Below, piece by piece: positions 20,978-29,337 of a DNA stretch of 31,725 nucleotides. Made by a program: the position numbers and the translations under genes. The notes under the pieces are model-generated. The model saw only the letters and a program-made list of their open reading frames with translations. It had not been told where the DNA came from and ran no database searches. The DNA lies in NCBI GenBank assembly GCA_023132365.1, contig JAGLYJ010000004.1:1-31725 (forward strand), given 5' to 3'. This DNA is from Mycoplasmatota bacterium (lineage in GTDB: Bacteria > Bacillota_I > Bacilli_A > Izemoplasmatales > Hujiaoplasmataceae). The number at the start of each line of letters is the position of its first letter. Positions within the stretch are counted from its first letter, which is position 1.

Positions 20978-21841
20978 ATGAAGCAAATACAATGGTTTCC
21001 AGGACATATGGCAAAAGCAAGAAGATTAGTTGAAGAAAAACTTCCAATTATAGATATTGTTTATGAGTTGTTGGACTCAAGAATTCCCGAATCTTCTCGA
21101 AACCCAATGCTAGATGAAATTATTAAGAATAAACCGCGGTTAGTTATATTGAATAAATCTGATTTAGCAGATGAAGATCAAACTCAAAAATGGTTAAAGA
21201 AGTACACCAAACAAGGAATTAATTGTGTAGCTATTAATTCGCTGACTGGTAATGTCTTATCAATAATATATAAGAAAACTCTAGAAATATTGAAACCATT
21301 AGTTGAGAAAGAAGCAAAAAAAGGCATGCAAGCTAGATCATATAGAGCAATGGTTGTTGGGATTCCTAATGTAGGTAAATCTCAATTTATAAATAATCTA
21401 GCTGGAAAAAATAAAGTTAAAACAGGTAATTTACCAGGTGTAACTAAAATTCAAAGTTATATTAGGACTCAAAAAAACTTATTGCTTTTAGATAATCCCG
21501 GAATTTTATGGCCAAAATTTGAAAATGAAAAAGTATCTCTTAATTTGGCGCTATTAGGATCGATAAAAGATGATATTCTTCCTCTAGATGAAGTTGCTAT
21601 CTATGGAATTAAATTTTTAGCAGATAAATATCCTGGAAGACTTAAAGAAAAATATGGAGTAATTTTTCAGAAGGAGTTCGACCCGATTAATATCATGGAC
21701 CAAATTGGAATAAGAAGAGGGTGCAGAATATCAGGTGGAGAAATTGATTATGATCGTGTAATTAATTTATTTCTTTATGATGTAAGAAATTTAAAATTAG
21801 GAAGGATGACCTTTGAAACTGTAAATGATGTTGAAATATGA
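20978..21841 (+). CDS. rbgA: Ribosome biogenesis GTPase RbgA (YlqF)
   Basis: Circularly permuted GTPase (287 aa) needed for late 50S subunit assembly. The G4 motif NKSD (N59-D62) comes before G1 GIPNVGKS (G128-S135), followed by the G2 region GNLPGVTKIQSYI and G3 DNPGILWPKF, the diagnostic permuted order. The N-terminus IQWFPGHMAKARR is the family signature. The C-terminal helical RNA-binding domain ends with DYDRVINLFLYDVRNLKLGRM. SD AAAGGAGTG precedes the ATG. Its 3' end overlaps the rnhB start by 17 bases, keeping the common rbgA-rnhB pairing. It ends in TGA, one of the stops that shows standard code use. Confidence 0.97.
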   Translation: MKQIQWFPGHMAKARRLVEEKLPIIDIVYELLDSRIPESSRNPMLDEIIKNKPRLVILNKSDLADEDQTQKWLKKYTKQGINCVAINSLTGNVLSIIYKKTLEILKPLVEKEAKKGMQARSYRAMVVGIPNVGKSQFINNLAGKNKVKTGNLPGVTKIQSYIRTQKNLLLLDNPGILWPKFENEKVSLNLALLGSIKDDILPLDEVAIYGIKFLADKYPGRLKEKYGVIFQKEFDPINIMDQIGIRRGCRISGGEIDYDRVINLFLYDVRNLKLGRMTFETVNDVEI

Positions 21842-22448
21842 AAAAGCCCTTTGGAAAAAAGGCATTAAATATATTGTTGGTGTGGATGAAGTTGGCAGAG
21901 GTCCGTTAGCAGGTCCGCTAGTAGCTGCAGCTGTAATATTAGACCCAAATAATATTATCGAGGGTTTAAATGATTCAAAACAATTATCTTCAAAAAAACG
22001 TAAACTTCTGAAAAAGGAGATTGAAGAAAACGCAATTGATTACTCTTATGTATTTATTGCTGAAGAAGTAGTTGATCAGATCAATGTTTATCAAGCATCT
22101 AAATTAGGAATGCTGAAAGCCTTGAAGAAACTTTCAGTTAAACCAGATTTCATATTATCAGATGCAATGCCTTTGAAGGAAAGTGAAATACCCTTTGAAT
22201 CAATAATTAAGGGTGATACATTGTCAGCCTCAATTGCTGCAGCATCAATTATTGCAAAAGAGATTAGAGATGATTATATGATAAAAATGGATAGTGTTTA
22301 TCCTGGTTATGATTTTGCAAACAATAAAGGATATCCAACCAAGAAACATTTAACAGCGCTTAAAGAGATTGGAATATGCGAAATTCACAGAAAAACTTAT
22401 AAACCAGTAAAAGAAGCGTTAGAAAAACAATTAGCATTATGGGAGTGA
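21825..22448 (+). CDS. rnhB: Ribonuclease HII
   Basis: RNase HII (207 aa) cleaves RNA in RNA-DNA hybrids and single ribonucleotides in DNA. Catalytic acids are seen in GVDEVGRGPLAGPLVAAAV (D21, E22), FILSDAMPL and IAKEIRDDYM; YPGYDFANNKGYPTKKHL is the C-terminal family signature. It starts at ATG 21825 or 21828, inside rbgA; the best purine run (AGGAAGG) is about 20 bases upstream, so start is probably driven by coupling to rbgA termination. It ends in TGA at 22446-22448, three bases before the next gene's ATG. Confidence 0.96.
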   Translation: MMLKYEKALWKKGIKYIVGVDEVGRGPLAGPLVAAAVILDPNNIIEGLNDSKQLSSKKRKLLKKEIEENAIDYSYVFIAEEVVDQINVYQASKLGMLKALKKLSVKPDFILSDAMPLKESEIPFESIIKGDTLSASIAAASIIAKEIRDDYMIKMDSVYPGYDFANNKGYPTKKHLTALKEIGICEIHRKTYKPVKEALEKQLALWE

Positions 22449-22450
22449 AC

Positions 22451-23110
22451 ATGAAATATAAAGCTGTAATATTCGATTTAGATGGCACACTTTTGGATAC
22501 TATCCAAGATATATCTGATAGTGTGAATGCTGTACTTAGAGAAAATAAATATCATGAATTTAGTGTTGATGATTATAAATACTTTGTTGGAAGAGGAGTG
22601 AACGAGTTAATAGCTTCTGTTATTGAAAAGGGTGAAATCGACCCTCTTGAATATCCAAATATTAAAAATGGATATATGAAAGAGTACAAAATAAGACAGA
22701 GAATAAAAACGAGAATATACCCAGGCATATTTGATTTAATTGTAGAGTTACAAAATTTAGAAATCTCGGTAAATATTTTATCTAACAAGCCAGATAACCA
22801 GACCCAAGAAGTAGTAGAACACTATTTTAAAAAGATTAGATTTAATAACGTATATGGTAAAAAACCAGAGTTTAGAATCAAACCTTATCCTGAATCAGTT
22901 CTACATTTAATAAATAAACTTAAGGTTACTAAGGATGAAGTGTTATATGTTGGTGATACAAATACAGATATCCAAACTGCCAGGAATGCAGGATTAAAAA
23001 GTGTTGGAGTATTATGGGGATTCAGAAAAAGAGAAGAGCTAGAACTAGAGGGCGCAACATTTATTGTTGAAAATCCGATGGATATTCTAAAAATTATTTT
23101 AGGAGAGTAA
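22451..23110 (+). CDS. HAD hydrolase, phosphoglycolate phosphatase-like
   Basis: Cytosolic haloacid dehalogenase subfamily IA phosphatase (219 aa), resembling Gph/PpaX. Motif I is FDLDGTLLDT (D9, D11), a helical cap covers about 15-85, motif II is ILSNKPDNQ, motif III lysine sits in RIKPYPESVL, and motif IV is YVGDTNTDIQTARNAG with GVLWGFR. Substrates could be phosphoglycolate from DNA repair or pyrophosphate; sequence alone cannot decide. ATG 22451 is chosen since SD GGGAG (22441-22445) is well placed; an earlier in-frame ATG at 22439 lies on the wrong side of that SD. It is inside the ftsK-tsaC operon. Confidence 0.9.
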   Translation: MKYKAVIFDLDGTLLDTIQDISDSVNAVLRENKYHEFSVDDYKYFVGRGVNELIASVIEKGEIDPLEYPNIKNGYMKEYKIRQRIKTRIYPGIFDLIVELQNLEISVNILSNKPDNQTQEVVEHYFKKIRFNNVYGKKPEFRIKPYPESVLHLINKLKVTKDEVLYVGDTNTDIQTARNAGLKSVGVLWGFRKREELELEGATFIVENPMDILKIILGE

Positions 23111-23111
23111 G

Positions 23112-23666
23112 ATGTTTTTAAATAGTAATAACTACCTTGATTATGACTTGAAAAACAAAATAGTAATATTCCCAACCGATACCGTCTATGGCATTGGTTG
23201 TTTATACAAGGATATCGATTCTATTAGAAAGATATATGATATAAAAGATAGAGATTTTTCTAAGCCTATGGTTATATTATGTAGTAATTTTGATCAGATA
23301 AGGACATTGATTGAACGAGACCAAGAGATTCCTGATTATATAAGGAAACATTGGCCAGGGAAATTAACAGTAATATTCTTTAAGAATAGCAGCGTTAATA
23401 ATCTAATTACTTCTGGAAAACAAACAGTAGGAATTAGAATTCCAGGAAATAAGATTAGTTTAGATTTGCTTAATAAATATGGTCCGATGGTAGTAACAAG
23501 TTTGAATTTAAGTAATGAGCCAGCTATAACTAAATTTTCCGATGTATTAAAGTTTGAAAATAAGGTTGACTTTATTATTGGAAGTGTAAATTTAGATGCT
23601 GAACCTTCGACTGTCTATGATCTAACTCAAAAGAAAACACTCAGACAAGGCGAAATTAAGATTTAA
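23112..23666 (+). CDS. tsaC: L-threonylcarbamoyladenylate synthase (YrdC/Sua5 domain)
   Basis: Short YrdC-type enzyme (184 aa) that makes threonylcarbamoyl-AMP from threonine, bicarbonate and ATP, the first step of t6A formation in tRNAs reading ANN codons. Motifs are IVIFPTDTVYGIG, the IKDRDFSKPMVIL lysine region, WPGKLTVIF, VGIRIPGN and the VTSLNLSNEPA element equivalent to SxNxSG. There is no C-terminal Sua5 extension, so it is the TsaC form. SD AGGAGAG lies before the ATG, and it starts one base after the previous stop. It is the last gene of the operon; a terminator follows at 23722. Confidence 0.92.
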   Translation: MFLNSNNYLDYDLKNKIVIFPTDTVYGIGCLYKDIDSIRKIYDIKDRDFSKPMVILCSNFDQIRTLIERDQEIPDYIRKHWPGKLTVIFFKNSSVNNLITSGKQTVGIRIPGNKISLDLLNKYGPMVVTSLNLSNEPAITKFSDVLKFENKVDFIIGSVNLDAEPSTVYDLTQKKTLRQGEIKI

Positions 23667-23721
23667 AACTGACAACTTAAAAAATCCTCATATATTTATT
23701 AAGATTAATTTTCTCACCCAT

Positions 23722-23745
23722 AAGAGACAAGCATGTCTCTTTTTT
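23722..23745 (+). terminator. Rho-independent terminator after tsaC
   Basis: AAGAGACA (23722-23729) and TGTCTCTT (23734-23741) form an 8-bp perfect stem with a 4-base loop, followed by a T run. Confidence 0.92.
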
Positions 23746-23757
23746 AATGTTATTTTA

Positions 23758-23786
23758 TTGTAAAATATTGTAAGTTTTGTTATAAT
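23758..23786 (+). promoter_or_regulatory. Promoter of the rpiB-atp-dut operon
   Basis: TTGTAA (23758-23763), a 17-base spacer and a perfect TATAAT (23781-23786) with an extended-10 TG at 23778-23779. I see no other clear promoter or terminator until 31581, so this probably drives all twelve genes. Confidence 0.82.
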
Positions 23787-23816
23787 TGTTATGATAAATT
23801 GACAGGGAGTGAAATT

Positions 23817-24257
23817 ATGAAAGTGTCTATTGGTTCTGATCATGCTGGATTTAATTATAAAGAGTTAATTAGAGAATATTTAGAAACAAAAGAAATTGAA
23901 GTTTTTGATGAAGGAACTTATTCTATTAATCCTGTAGATTATCCTGATTATGCATCTAAAGTTGCTTATAAAGTAGTAGATAAAGCAGTTGATTTTGGTA
24001 TTGTTATTTGTGGTACAGGACTAGGAGTTAGCATTGCTGCGAATAAGGTGAACGGAATTAGAGCCGCAGTAGTTAGCACTGCATTCACAGCTGAATCTGC
24101 TAAAAATCATAATCACGCTAATGTTATTGCTTTTGGATCAAGAGTTAATTCAATCGAAGAAGTTAAAGAATATCTTGATATATATATGAACACAAAAGAG
24201 TCTGAAGAAAAGAGACATATTAATAGAGTTAACAAAATTCATAAATTAGAAGGTTGA
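23817..24257 (+). CDS. rpiB: Ribose-5-phosphate isomerase B
   Basis: RpiB (146 aa) interconverts ribose 5-phosphate and ribulose 5-phosphate in the pentose phosphate pathway. It has the N-terminal IGSDHAGFNYK (D8, H9), the active-site C65 in VICGTGLGVSIAANK and the FTAESAKNHNHANVIAFGSR loop. The related LacA/LacB galactose-6-phosphate isomerases share the fold, but the CGTGxG cysteine and standalone context favour RpiB. ATG 23817 follows SD GGGAG (23805-23809); an upstream TTG lies before the SD and is rejected. rpiB upstream of the ATP synthase genes is a known Firmicute arrangement. It ends in TGA. Confidence 0.95.
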   Translation: MKVSIGSDHAGFNYKELIREYLETKEIEVFDEGTYSINPVDYPDYASKVAYKVVDKAVDFGIVICGTGLGVSIAANKVNGIRAAVVSTAFTAESAKNHNHANVIAFGSRVNSIEEVKEYLDIYMNTKESEEKRHINRVNKIHKLEG

Positions 24258-24262
24258 TTTCA

Positions 24263-24511
24263 TTGGATAAATTCAAAGAAAATAAATCGGTAATTGTAAC
24301 TATAAATATGGTAACAAGTTTTTTTGTAGAAACATTTGTTGGAATGGCAATAGGTTATTTTATAGGTAAATTCTTAGATAACTTATTTTTTGTAGATAAA
24401 GACATTCTAGCCTATGTTTTTTTATTCTTAGGGCTTTTTGCTGGTTTAGTAAATTTCATAAAAAGAGCATTAAAGAAAATTATGGAGGAAGATAAAGATG
24501 AAAAAAGCTAA
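24263..24511 (+). CDS. AtpZ-like small membrane protein of the ATP synthase operon
   Basis: Small hydrophobic protein (82 aa) with two predicted membrane helices (about 18-38 and 48-68) and a charged C-terminal tail (KKIMEEDKDEKS). The segment FVGMAIGYFIGKFLD and position before atpI fit the AtpZ/AtpI (F0F1-ATPase assembly or Mg2+ transport) family. The start is uncertain: TTG 24263 has the AGAAGG SD at a 9-base spacing and is preferred over TTG 24254, which abuts the SD and overlaps the rpiB stop. The gene overlaps atpI by 14 bases. Assignment rests on context and hydrophobicity more than on conserved residues. Confidence 0.75.
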   Translation: MDKFKENKSVIVTINMVTSFFVETFVGMAIGYFIGKFLDNLFFVDKDILAYVFLFLGLFAGLVNFIKRALKKIMEEDKDEKS

Positions 24512-24884
24512 TATTATTGAATTAACATTTTTATTTTGCTGGCCATTTGCTATTGTAGCTTCTTTAGGAATTTATTTAATTTCTAAAGATTGGGGACTTG
24601 TTGTTAGTTACGTATTGGGTGTCTTTACAGTGTTAATGGCACAATCGATGAATTATCGAATTATGAAGAAGACATTTAAAAATAATCCCGAGAAAATTAG
24701 AACTAATACTATTGTTATATATATTGCAAAATATATATTCTATGGTATAATTTTATATGTTGCATTTAATGAGCCGAATTGGAATATTTTTGCTGCATTG
24801 GGCGGTATCATGACTTATAGAATAGTTATGTTCCCTACCACCTTAATTTTTGCAAAAAGAGGAGATGATGCTAATGAACTTTGA
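24498..24884 (+). CDS. atpI: ATP synthase subunit I
   Basis: Four-helix membrane protein (128 aa) of the ATP synthase I family, which in other bacteria assists assembly of the c ring, notably in Na+-coupled enzymes. Helices lie at about 8-27, 33-50, 71-91 and 97-117. The ATG at 24498 overlaps the previous gene by 14 bases and has a good SD (GGAGGA). The TGA stop overlaps the atpB start region by 11 bases. The family is weakly conserved, so the call relies on topology and position between the AtpZ-like gene and atpB. Confidence 0.82.
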   Translation: MKKANIIELTFLFCWPFAIVASLGIYLISKDWGLVVSYVLGVFTVLMAQSMNYRIMKKTFKNNPEKIRTNTIVIYIAKYIFYGIILYVAFNEPNWNIFAALGGIMTYRIVMFPTTLIFAKRGDDANEL

Positions 24885-25545
24885 TTTATATGGGCCAATA
24901 TCACCTAGTGTTATTTCAACATTAATCATAGTAGTATTCTTATCAATTATCTTTATTATTGCTGGTGTAAAAATTAAAAAAATGGACCCTGCAAAGACTC
25001 CAAAAGGGTTCATGTTTATATGTATAAGCATAGTTGAATTTTTTAATAAATTCTTAAGTGAATATATTGAAGAAAAGAAATTTAATTTCTTTGCACCTTA
25101 TTTATTCACAATAATTATATTTTTAGCATTTGCTAATACAGCATCTTTAGTAGGTTTACCTGCTCCCTTATCAAATATAGGAGTAGCGCTTAGTTTTTCA
25201 ATTCTAACATTCATTATGATGAGGGTTACAGAGTTTAAGTATTTAAGACTTAAAGATATGCTAAATGGTATAATTGGACCTGTAAAACCATTGGCCCCAC
25301 TTATGATTCCTATCAACTTGATAGGAGAAATATCGACTCCATTTAGCATGGGATTACGTTTGTTTGTAAACCTAATGAGCGGAGCAGTTATTGCAGCTAT
25401 TGTCTACGGTCTAGTAGGATGGCTTGGCGGATTACTCGCCGGAATATTATTGCATGCAATGTTTGATATTTTCTTTGGACTAATTCAAGCATTTGTATTT
25501 TTTATGTTATCAACAGTTAATTTATCTATGGCTTCTGAAGCATAG
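24874..25545 (+). CDS. atpB: ATP synthase subunit a
   Basis: Membrane stator subunit a (223 aa) that forms the ion half-channels beside the c ring. The essential arginine is R162 in STPFSMGLRLFVNLMSG, and the C-terminal helix contains GLIQAFVFFMLSTVNLSMA. Of the nearby starts (TTG 24850, ATG 24865, 24868 and 24874), only ATG 24874 leaves proper spacing from SD AGAGGAG (24858-24864). It is followed 21 bases later by atpE. Confidence 0.95.
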   Translation: MNFDLYGPISPSVISTLIIVVFLSIIFIIAGVKIKKMDPAKTPKGFMFICISIVEFFNKFLSEYIEEKKFNFFAPYLFTIIIFLAFANTASLVGLPAPLSNIGVALSFSILTFIMMRVTEFKYLRLKDMLNGIIGPVKPLAPLMIPINLIGEISTPFSMGLRLFVNLMSGAVIAAIVYGLVGWLGGLLAGILLHAMFDIFFGLIQAFVFFMLSTVNLSMASEA

Positions 25546-25566
25546 AAAAATATATAGGAGGAAATT

Positions 25567-25848
25567 ATGTTTGAAACAATTTTTAATTCAGTAATTCGTT
25601 TTGCAACTGAATACAATGAGCACTTTTCAAATGGTATGGCATATTTAGGAGCCGGTATTGCTGTTATTGGTGGTTTAGGACCTGGGATGGGACAAGGATT
25701 TGCAGCTGGTAAAGCAGCTGAAGCAGTTGGACGTCAACCTGAAGCTTCAAGTAAAATTTTAGTAACAACTCTTGTAACACAAGCTGTAGCTGAAACTACT
25801 GGTTTATATGGACTAGTAATTGCTATCTTATTAATCTTTGCAAGATAA
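25567..25848 (+). CDS. atpE: ATP synthase subunit c, with Na+-binding signature
   Basis: Rotor ring subunit (93 aa) with an N-terminal extension of about 20 residues before the first helix. The two helices are linked by the polar loop GRQPEA. Ion ligands match sodium-type c subunits: Q43 in GPGMGQG, and V74, E76, T77, T78, Y81 in QAVAETTGLYGLVIA. These are spaced exactly like Q32, V63, E65, S66, T67, Y70 of Ilyobacter tartaricus, with Ser to Thr at one position. Proton-type subunits normally lack the Gln and the Ser/Thr after Glu. SD AGGAGG precedes the ATG. Na+ coupling is a prediction from these residues. Confidence 0.95.
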   Translation: MFETIFNSVIRFATEYNEHFSNGMAYLGAGIAVIGGLGPGMGQGFAAGKAAEAVGRQPEASSKILVTTLVTQAVAETTGLYGLVIAILLIFAR

Positions 25849-25880
25849 TTAATCAAACATGCCTTTAAAGGAGGTATTTT

Positions 25881-26420
25881 ATGTTTCTTGGAATACAAGA
25901 CATGATTGATGCAGTTTCAAGAGTTATTGAAAACGCATTAGGGTCAACATTGCTTGATATGGGTATTCAGATTGGGGCAACTTTATTATTAGTGATTATT
26001 GTTAAAGTATTTTTCTGGAGTAGAATCACGGATTTTATACAAAAAAGACGTGACTTGATGAATGAAGAATTTGAATCTGCAAGAAAAGCTAATGAAGAAG
26101 CACAAGTATTGAATGAAAAAACTAACGAAGAATATCAAGCGTTAAAAATTAAATCAAAGGGTTATCTTGAAAAAGCTAAACAAAGAGGCGAAGAAGAACG
26201 ATTGGTGCTTGTAACCAAAGCTAAAGAAGAAGCTAAAAATATTGTTGTTCAAGCTGAGCAAGAGATTTCCTTAGAAAAACAGAAAGCAAAAGCTGATATT
26301 CAAAAAGAAACTGTTAATTTAGCAACACTAATGGCTTCAAAAATTATCGAAGAAGAATTGGACGATAAGAAATATCAAGATTTAGCAGTTAATAATTTAG
26401 AGAGAAGTGAAAAAGTATGA
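25881..26420 (+). CDS. atpF: ATP synthase subunit b
   Basis: Peripheral-stalk subunit b (179 aa). One transmembrane helix (about 27-46) is followed by a long charged, Glu/Lys/Ala-rich helix (about 55-165) expected to dimerise as a right-handed coiled coil and hold F1 against F0. The family-like segment is FIQKRRDLMNEEFESARKA. SD AAAGGAGG lies well placed before ATG 25881. Its TGA overlaps the atpH ATG (ATGA), so the stalk subunits b and delta are translationally coupled. Confidence 0.95.
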   Translation: MFLGIQDMIDAVSRVIENALGSTLLDMGIQIGATLLLVIIVKVFFWSRITDFIQKRRDLMNEEFESARKANEEAQVLNEKTNEEYQALKIKSKGYLEKAKQRGEEERLVLVTKAKEEAKNIVVQAEQEISLEKQKAKADIQKETVNLATLMASKIIEEELDDKKYQDLAVNNLERSEKV

Positions 26421-26932
26421 CAGGTATAGCAAATCAATATGCTTTAGCTGTTTTTTCGCTTGCAAAACAAGAAAAAAGAGAAATCGAGTTCTTAACTATT
26501 CTTGAAAATTTTACAGGTGGGGTTGATGAAGAAACACAAAAATTCTTTGCACATCCCAAAATCTCTAAGTTAGATAAAAAAGAAATGTTAGAGAAAGTAC
26601 TACAGGATAAACTATTACTTAATTTCTTAAAAGTACTAGTTGATAATGATCGTATTTTTTTAGTTCAAGCAGTTGCATTAGAATATAAAAATATTCTTAA
26701 TGAACTAAATAAGCTAATGAACGTTGTAGTTATCTCTAGTAATCCGTTATCAAAAGCAAATCTTGATAAAATAAGTAAGAAATTAAAATCAACATATGAT
26801 AGAAAAATCGAAATCAAAGAAGAAATTGACAAATCAATTATTGGTGGTTTTAGAATTGAATTCGAAGGAAATATTATTGATGAAACAATAAATAAACAAT
26901 TAGAAGACATCAAGTCTAGTCTGATTGATTAA
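26417..26932 (+). CDS. atpH: ATP synthase subunit delta
   Basis: Delta (OSCP-like) subunit (171 aa) that caps F1 and binds the b stalk. It starts with NQYALAVFSLAKQEK, an N-terminal six-helix domain, and ends with the family motif KIEIKEEIDKSIIGGFRIEF followed by GNIIDETINKQLEDIKSSL. It overlaps atpF by 4 bases, with no independent strong SD. atpA follows after a 12-base gap. Confidence 0.95.
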   Translation: MTGIANQYALAVFSLAKQEKREIEFLTILENFTGGVDEETQKFFAHPKISKLDKKEMLEKVLQDKLLLNFLKVLVDNDRIFLVQAVALEYKNILNELNKLMNVVVISSNPLSKANLDKISKKLKSTYDRKIEIKEEIDKSIIGGFRIEFEGNIIDETINKQLEDIKSSLID

Positions 26933-26944
26933 GAGGTGGAACTA

Positions 26945-28450
26945 TTGAAAATTGATCCTTTAGAAATTAGTTCTTTAATAAAAGAACAGATAAAAAAATA
27001 CGAAAAAGATTTAAAAACAGAAAATATAGGTACAGTAATTTCTGTAGGTGATGGAATTGCATTAGTTTATGGACTAGACAATGCCATGAGTGGAGAATTA
27101 TTGGCTTTTCCTCATGAAATTTATGGTATGGTCCAAAACTTAGAAAAGAATAATGTTGGTGCGATTTTATTAAATGATTCATCTCTAATTAAAGAAGGTG
27201 ACCAAGTTAAATCTACTGGTAGAGTACTTGAAATTGGTGTTGGCGAGGAATATATTGGAAGAATCGTTAATCCACTTGGACAACCACTAGACGGACTTGG
27301 GAAAATTGAAACCAAGAAAAGTAGACCTATTGAAAGAAAAGCCACAGGTGTTATTGAACGTCAATCAGTTAATCAACCACTTGAAACAGGACTTAAAGTA
27401 TTAGATGCTTTAGTTCCTATTGGTAGAGGACAAAGAGAATTAATTATTGGTGATAGACAAACTGGTAAAACATCAATTGCTGTTGATACAATAATCAATC
27501 AAAAAGATGGAGATGTAATTTGTATCTATGTTGCAATAGGTCAAAAACAAACTACAGTTTTAAACGTGTATGAAACACTGAAAAAATATGATGCTATGAA
27601 ATATTCAATTATCGTAGCTGCAAATGCAAGTGATCCAGCTCCATTGCTTTACCTAGCGCCGTATGCTGGTGTAACTATTGGTGAAGAATTTATGTTTGAA
27701 GGAAAACATGTATTGATTATATATGATGATTTAACTAAACATGCAATTGCTTATCGTGAACTTTCATTGTTGTTAAGAAGACCGCCAGGTAGAGAAGCTT
27801 TCCCTGGAGATGTATTCTATTTGCATTCTAGATTATTAGAAAGAGCTGCAAAATTATCTGATGATTTAGGTGGTGGATCTATTACAGCATTACCTATAAT
27901 TGAAACACAAGAGGGAGATATCTCAGCATACATTCCTACAAATGTAATTTCAATTACTGATGGACAAATTTTCTTACAGTCACAACTATTCTATTCAGGT
28001 GTTAGACCTGCGATTAACGCTGGGTTATCTGTATCTAGAGTTGGTGGAGCTGCTCAACATAAGGCTATTAAGAGAGTGTCTGGTACATTAAGACTTGATT
28101 TAGCTAGTTATCGTGAGTTAGAAGCATTTACTCAGTTCGGTTCAGATTTGGATGATGCTACTAAGGCAAGGCTTGATCGAGGAGAAAGAACTGTAGAAAT
28201 CCTTAAACAAGGGTTGCATGAAACCTTACCTTTTGAATTGCAAGCTGTAAGTATTTATTCATTAAACAAAGGGTACCTTGATCGTATTAAGGTTAGTGAA
28301 GTTAAACGATTTGAGAGTGAACTTCATGAACATGTATTAAGAAGCGATGAAGGTAAAAAAATAATTAAGGAAATTAAAAAGACTAAAAATCTTCCTCAAG
28401 GGGAAGAACTTGATATATTGATAGATAAGTTTGTTAATGAATTTATTTAA
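26945..28450 (+). CDS. atpA: ATP synthase subunit alpha
   Basis: Non-catalytic nucleotide-binding subunit of F1 (501 aa). Walker A is GDRQTGKTS (G169-S177, K175 at the usual position), Walker B lies in HVLIIYDDLTKHA, and PGREAFPGDVFYLHSRLLERA and the Arg-finger region AGLSVSRVGGAAQ are present. The start is TTG 26945: it gives the usual N-terminus KIDPLEISSLIKEQIKKYE and has SD AAGAGGTG six bases upstream. A GTG at 26936 is part of that SD and is rejected. A TTG start may lower alpha translation slightly relative to beta. Confidence 0.96.
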   Translation: MKIDPLEISSLIKEQIKKYEKDLKTENIGTVISVGDGIALVYGLDNAMSGELLAFPHEIYGMVQNLEKNNVGAILLNDSSLIKEGDQVKSTGRVLEIGVGEEYIGRIVNPLGQPLDGLGKIETKKSRPIERKATGVIERQSVNQPLETGLKVLDALVPIGRGQRELIIGDRQTGKTSIAVDTIINQKDGDVICIYVAIGQKQTTVLNVYETLKKYDAMKYSIIVAANASDPAPLLYLAPYAGVTIGEEFMFEGKHVLIIYDDLTKHAIAYRELSLLLRRPPGREAFPGDVFYLHSRLLERAAKLSDDLGGGSITALPIIETQEGDISAYIPTNVISITDGQIFLQSQLFYSGVRPAINAGLSVSRVGGAAQHKAIKRVSGTLRLDLASYRELEAFTQFGSDLDDATKARLDRGERTVEILKQGLHETLPFELQAVSIYSLNKGYLDRIKVSEVKRFESELHEHVLRSDEGKKIIKEIKKTKNLPQGEELDILIDKFVNEFI

Positions 28451-28461
28451 GGGGTGATTAC

Positions 28462-29328
28462 ATGGCATCATTACGTGAGATAAAAAATCGCATAGTAGCC
28501 ACTAAAAAAACTTCACAAATTACTAGAGCAATGAACATGGTATCAGCAGCAAAGCTGAAAAGAGTTGAGCGTAAACATGTAGCTTTTACTCCGATAAAAT
28601 CCCATATTAGAAGGTTGCTTGAGGATGTACTATCTTCAAACCCTGAATTATCTAATCCCTTATTAGAAAAAAGAGAGGTTAAAAAGGTAGGGTATATATT
28701 AGTAACTAGTGACAGAGGGCTAGCTGGACCATATAACTCTAATGTTATTAGGTATTTTGATGCGCTCGTGAAGGAAAAATATCAATCAAAGGAAGAATAT
28801 ATTGTTGGGACGATAGGATATAAAGGATATAGTTATTGTAAAAGAAAGAAATTACCTTTATTAAATACAGAATCCATTAATTCTCGAGATGATGTTAAAT
28901 TTATTGATTTTCAAGCGATGTCTAGAGCTTTTATAGAATTATATTTGAATAATGGTGTTGATAAAATAGTGATGATTTATGCTCACTATATAAATTCAAT
29001 TTCTCAAGAAATAAAAGAAGAAATATTGTTACCAATAACTGATTTAGTTTCAGATAAAACTGATTTGATATCAGATTATATTTTTGAACCTAGTACTGAA
29101 GAAGTAATAGATCAGCTATTACCAATATTTTTAGAAAACACATTATATGGAATTATCTTAGATGCAAAAACGTCTGAGCACGCAGCAAGAATGACAGCGA
29201 TGAAAAGTGCGACCGATAATGCTCTTGAGATAATTCAAAAACAAAATCTAGTTTATAACCGAGCAAGACAAGCACAGATTACATTAGAGCTAAACGATAT
29301 TATCGGTGGCGCTAATGCGGTTAAATAG
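28462..29328 (+). CDS. atpG: ATP synthase subunit gamma
   Basis: Central rotor shaft of F1 (288 aa). The N-terminal helix carries ASLREIKNRIVATKKTSQIT and AMNMVSAAKLKR. The Rossmann-like middle contains ILVTSDRGLAGPYNSNVIRYF. The C-terminal helix carries SEHAARMTAMKSATDNALEI, with RARQAQITLELNDIIGGANA at the end. All are standard. SD AAGGGGTG precedes ATG 28462. The gene lies between atpA and atpD in the universal order. Confidence 0.97.
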   Translation: MASLREIKNRIVATKKTSQITRAMNMVSAAKLKRVERKHVAFTPIKSHIRRLLEDVLSSNPELSNPLLEKREVKKVGYILVTSDRGLAGPYNSNVIRYFDALVKEKYQSKEEYIVGTIGYKGYSYCKRKKLPLLNTESINSRDDVKFIDFQAMSRAFIELYLNNGVDKIVMIYAHYINSISQEIKEEILLPITDLVSDKTDLISDYIFEPSTEEVIDQLLPIFLENTLYGIILDAKTSEHAARMTAMKSATDNALEIIQKQNLVYNRARQAQITLELNDIIGGANAVK

Positions 29329-29337
29329 GAGGAACAC

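Noticed and set aside
22439..22450. Alternative ATG for the HAD phosphatase at 22439
   Set aside because: It overlaps the rnhB end upstream of the SD; ATG 22451 gives the normal N-terminus MKYKAVIFDLDGT.
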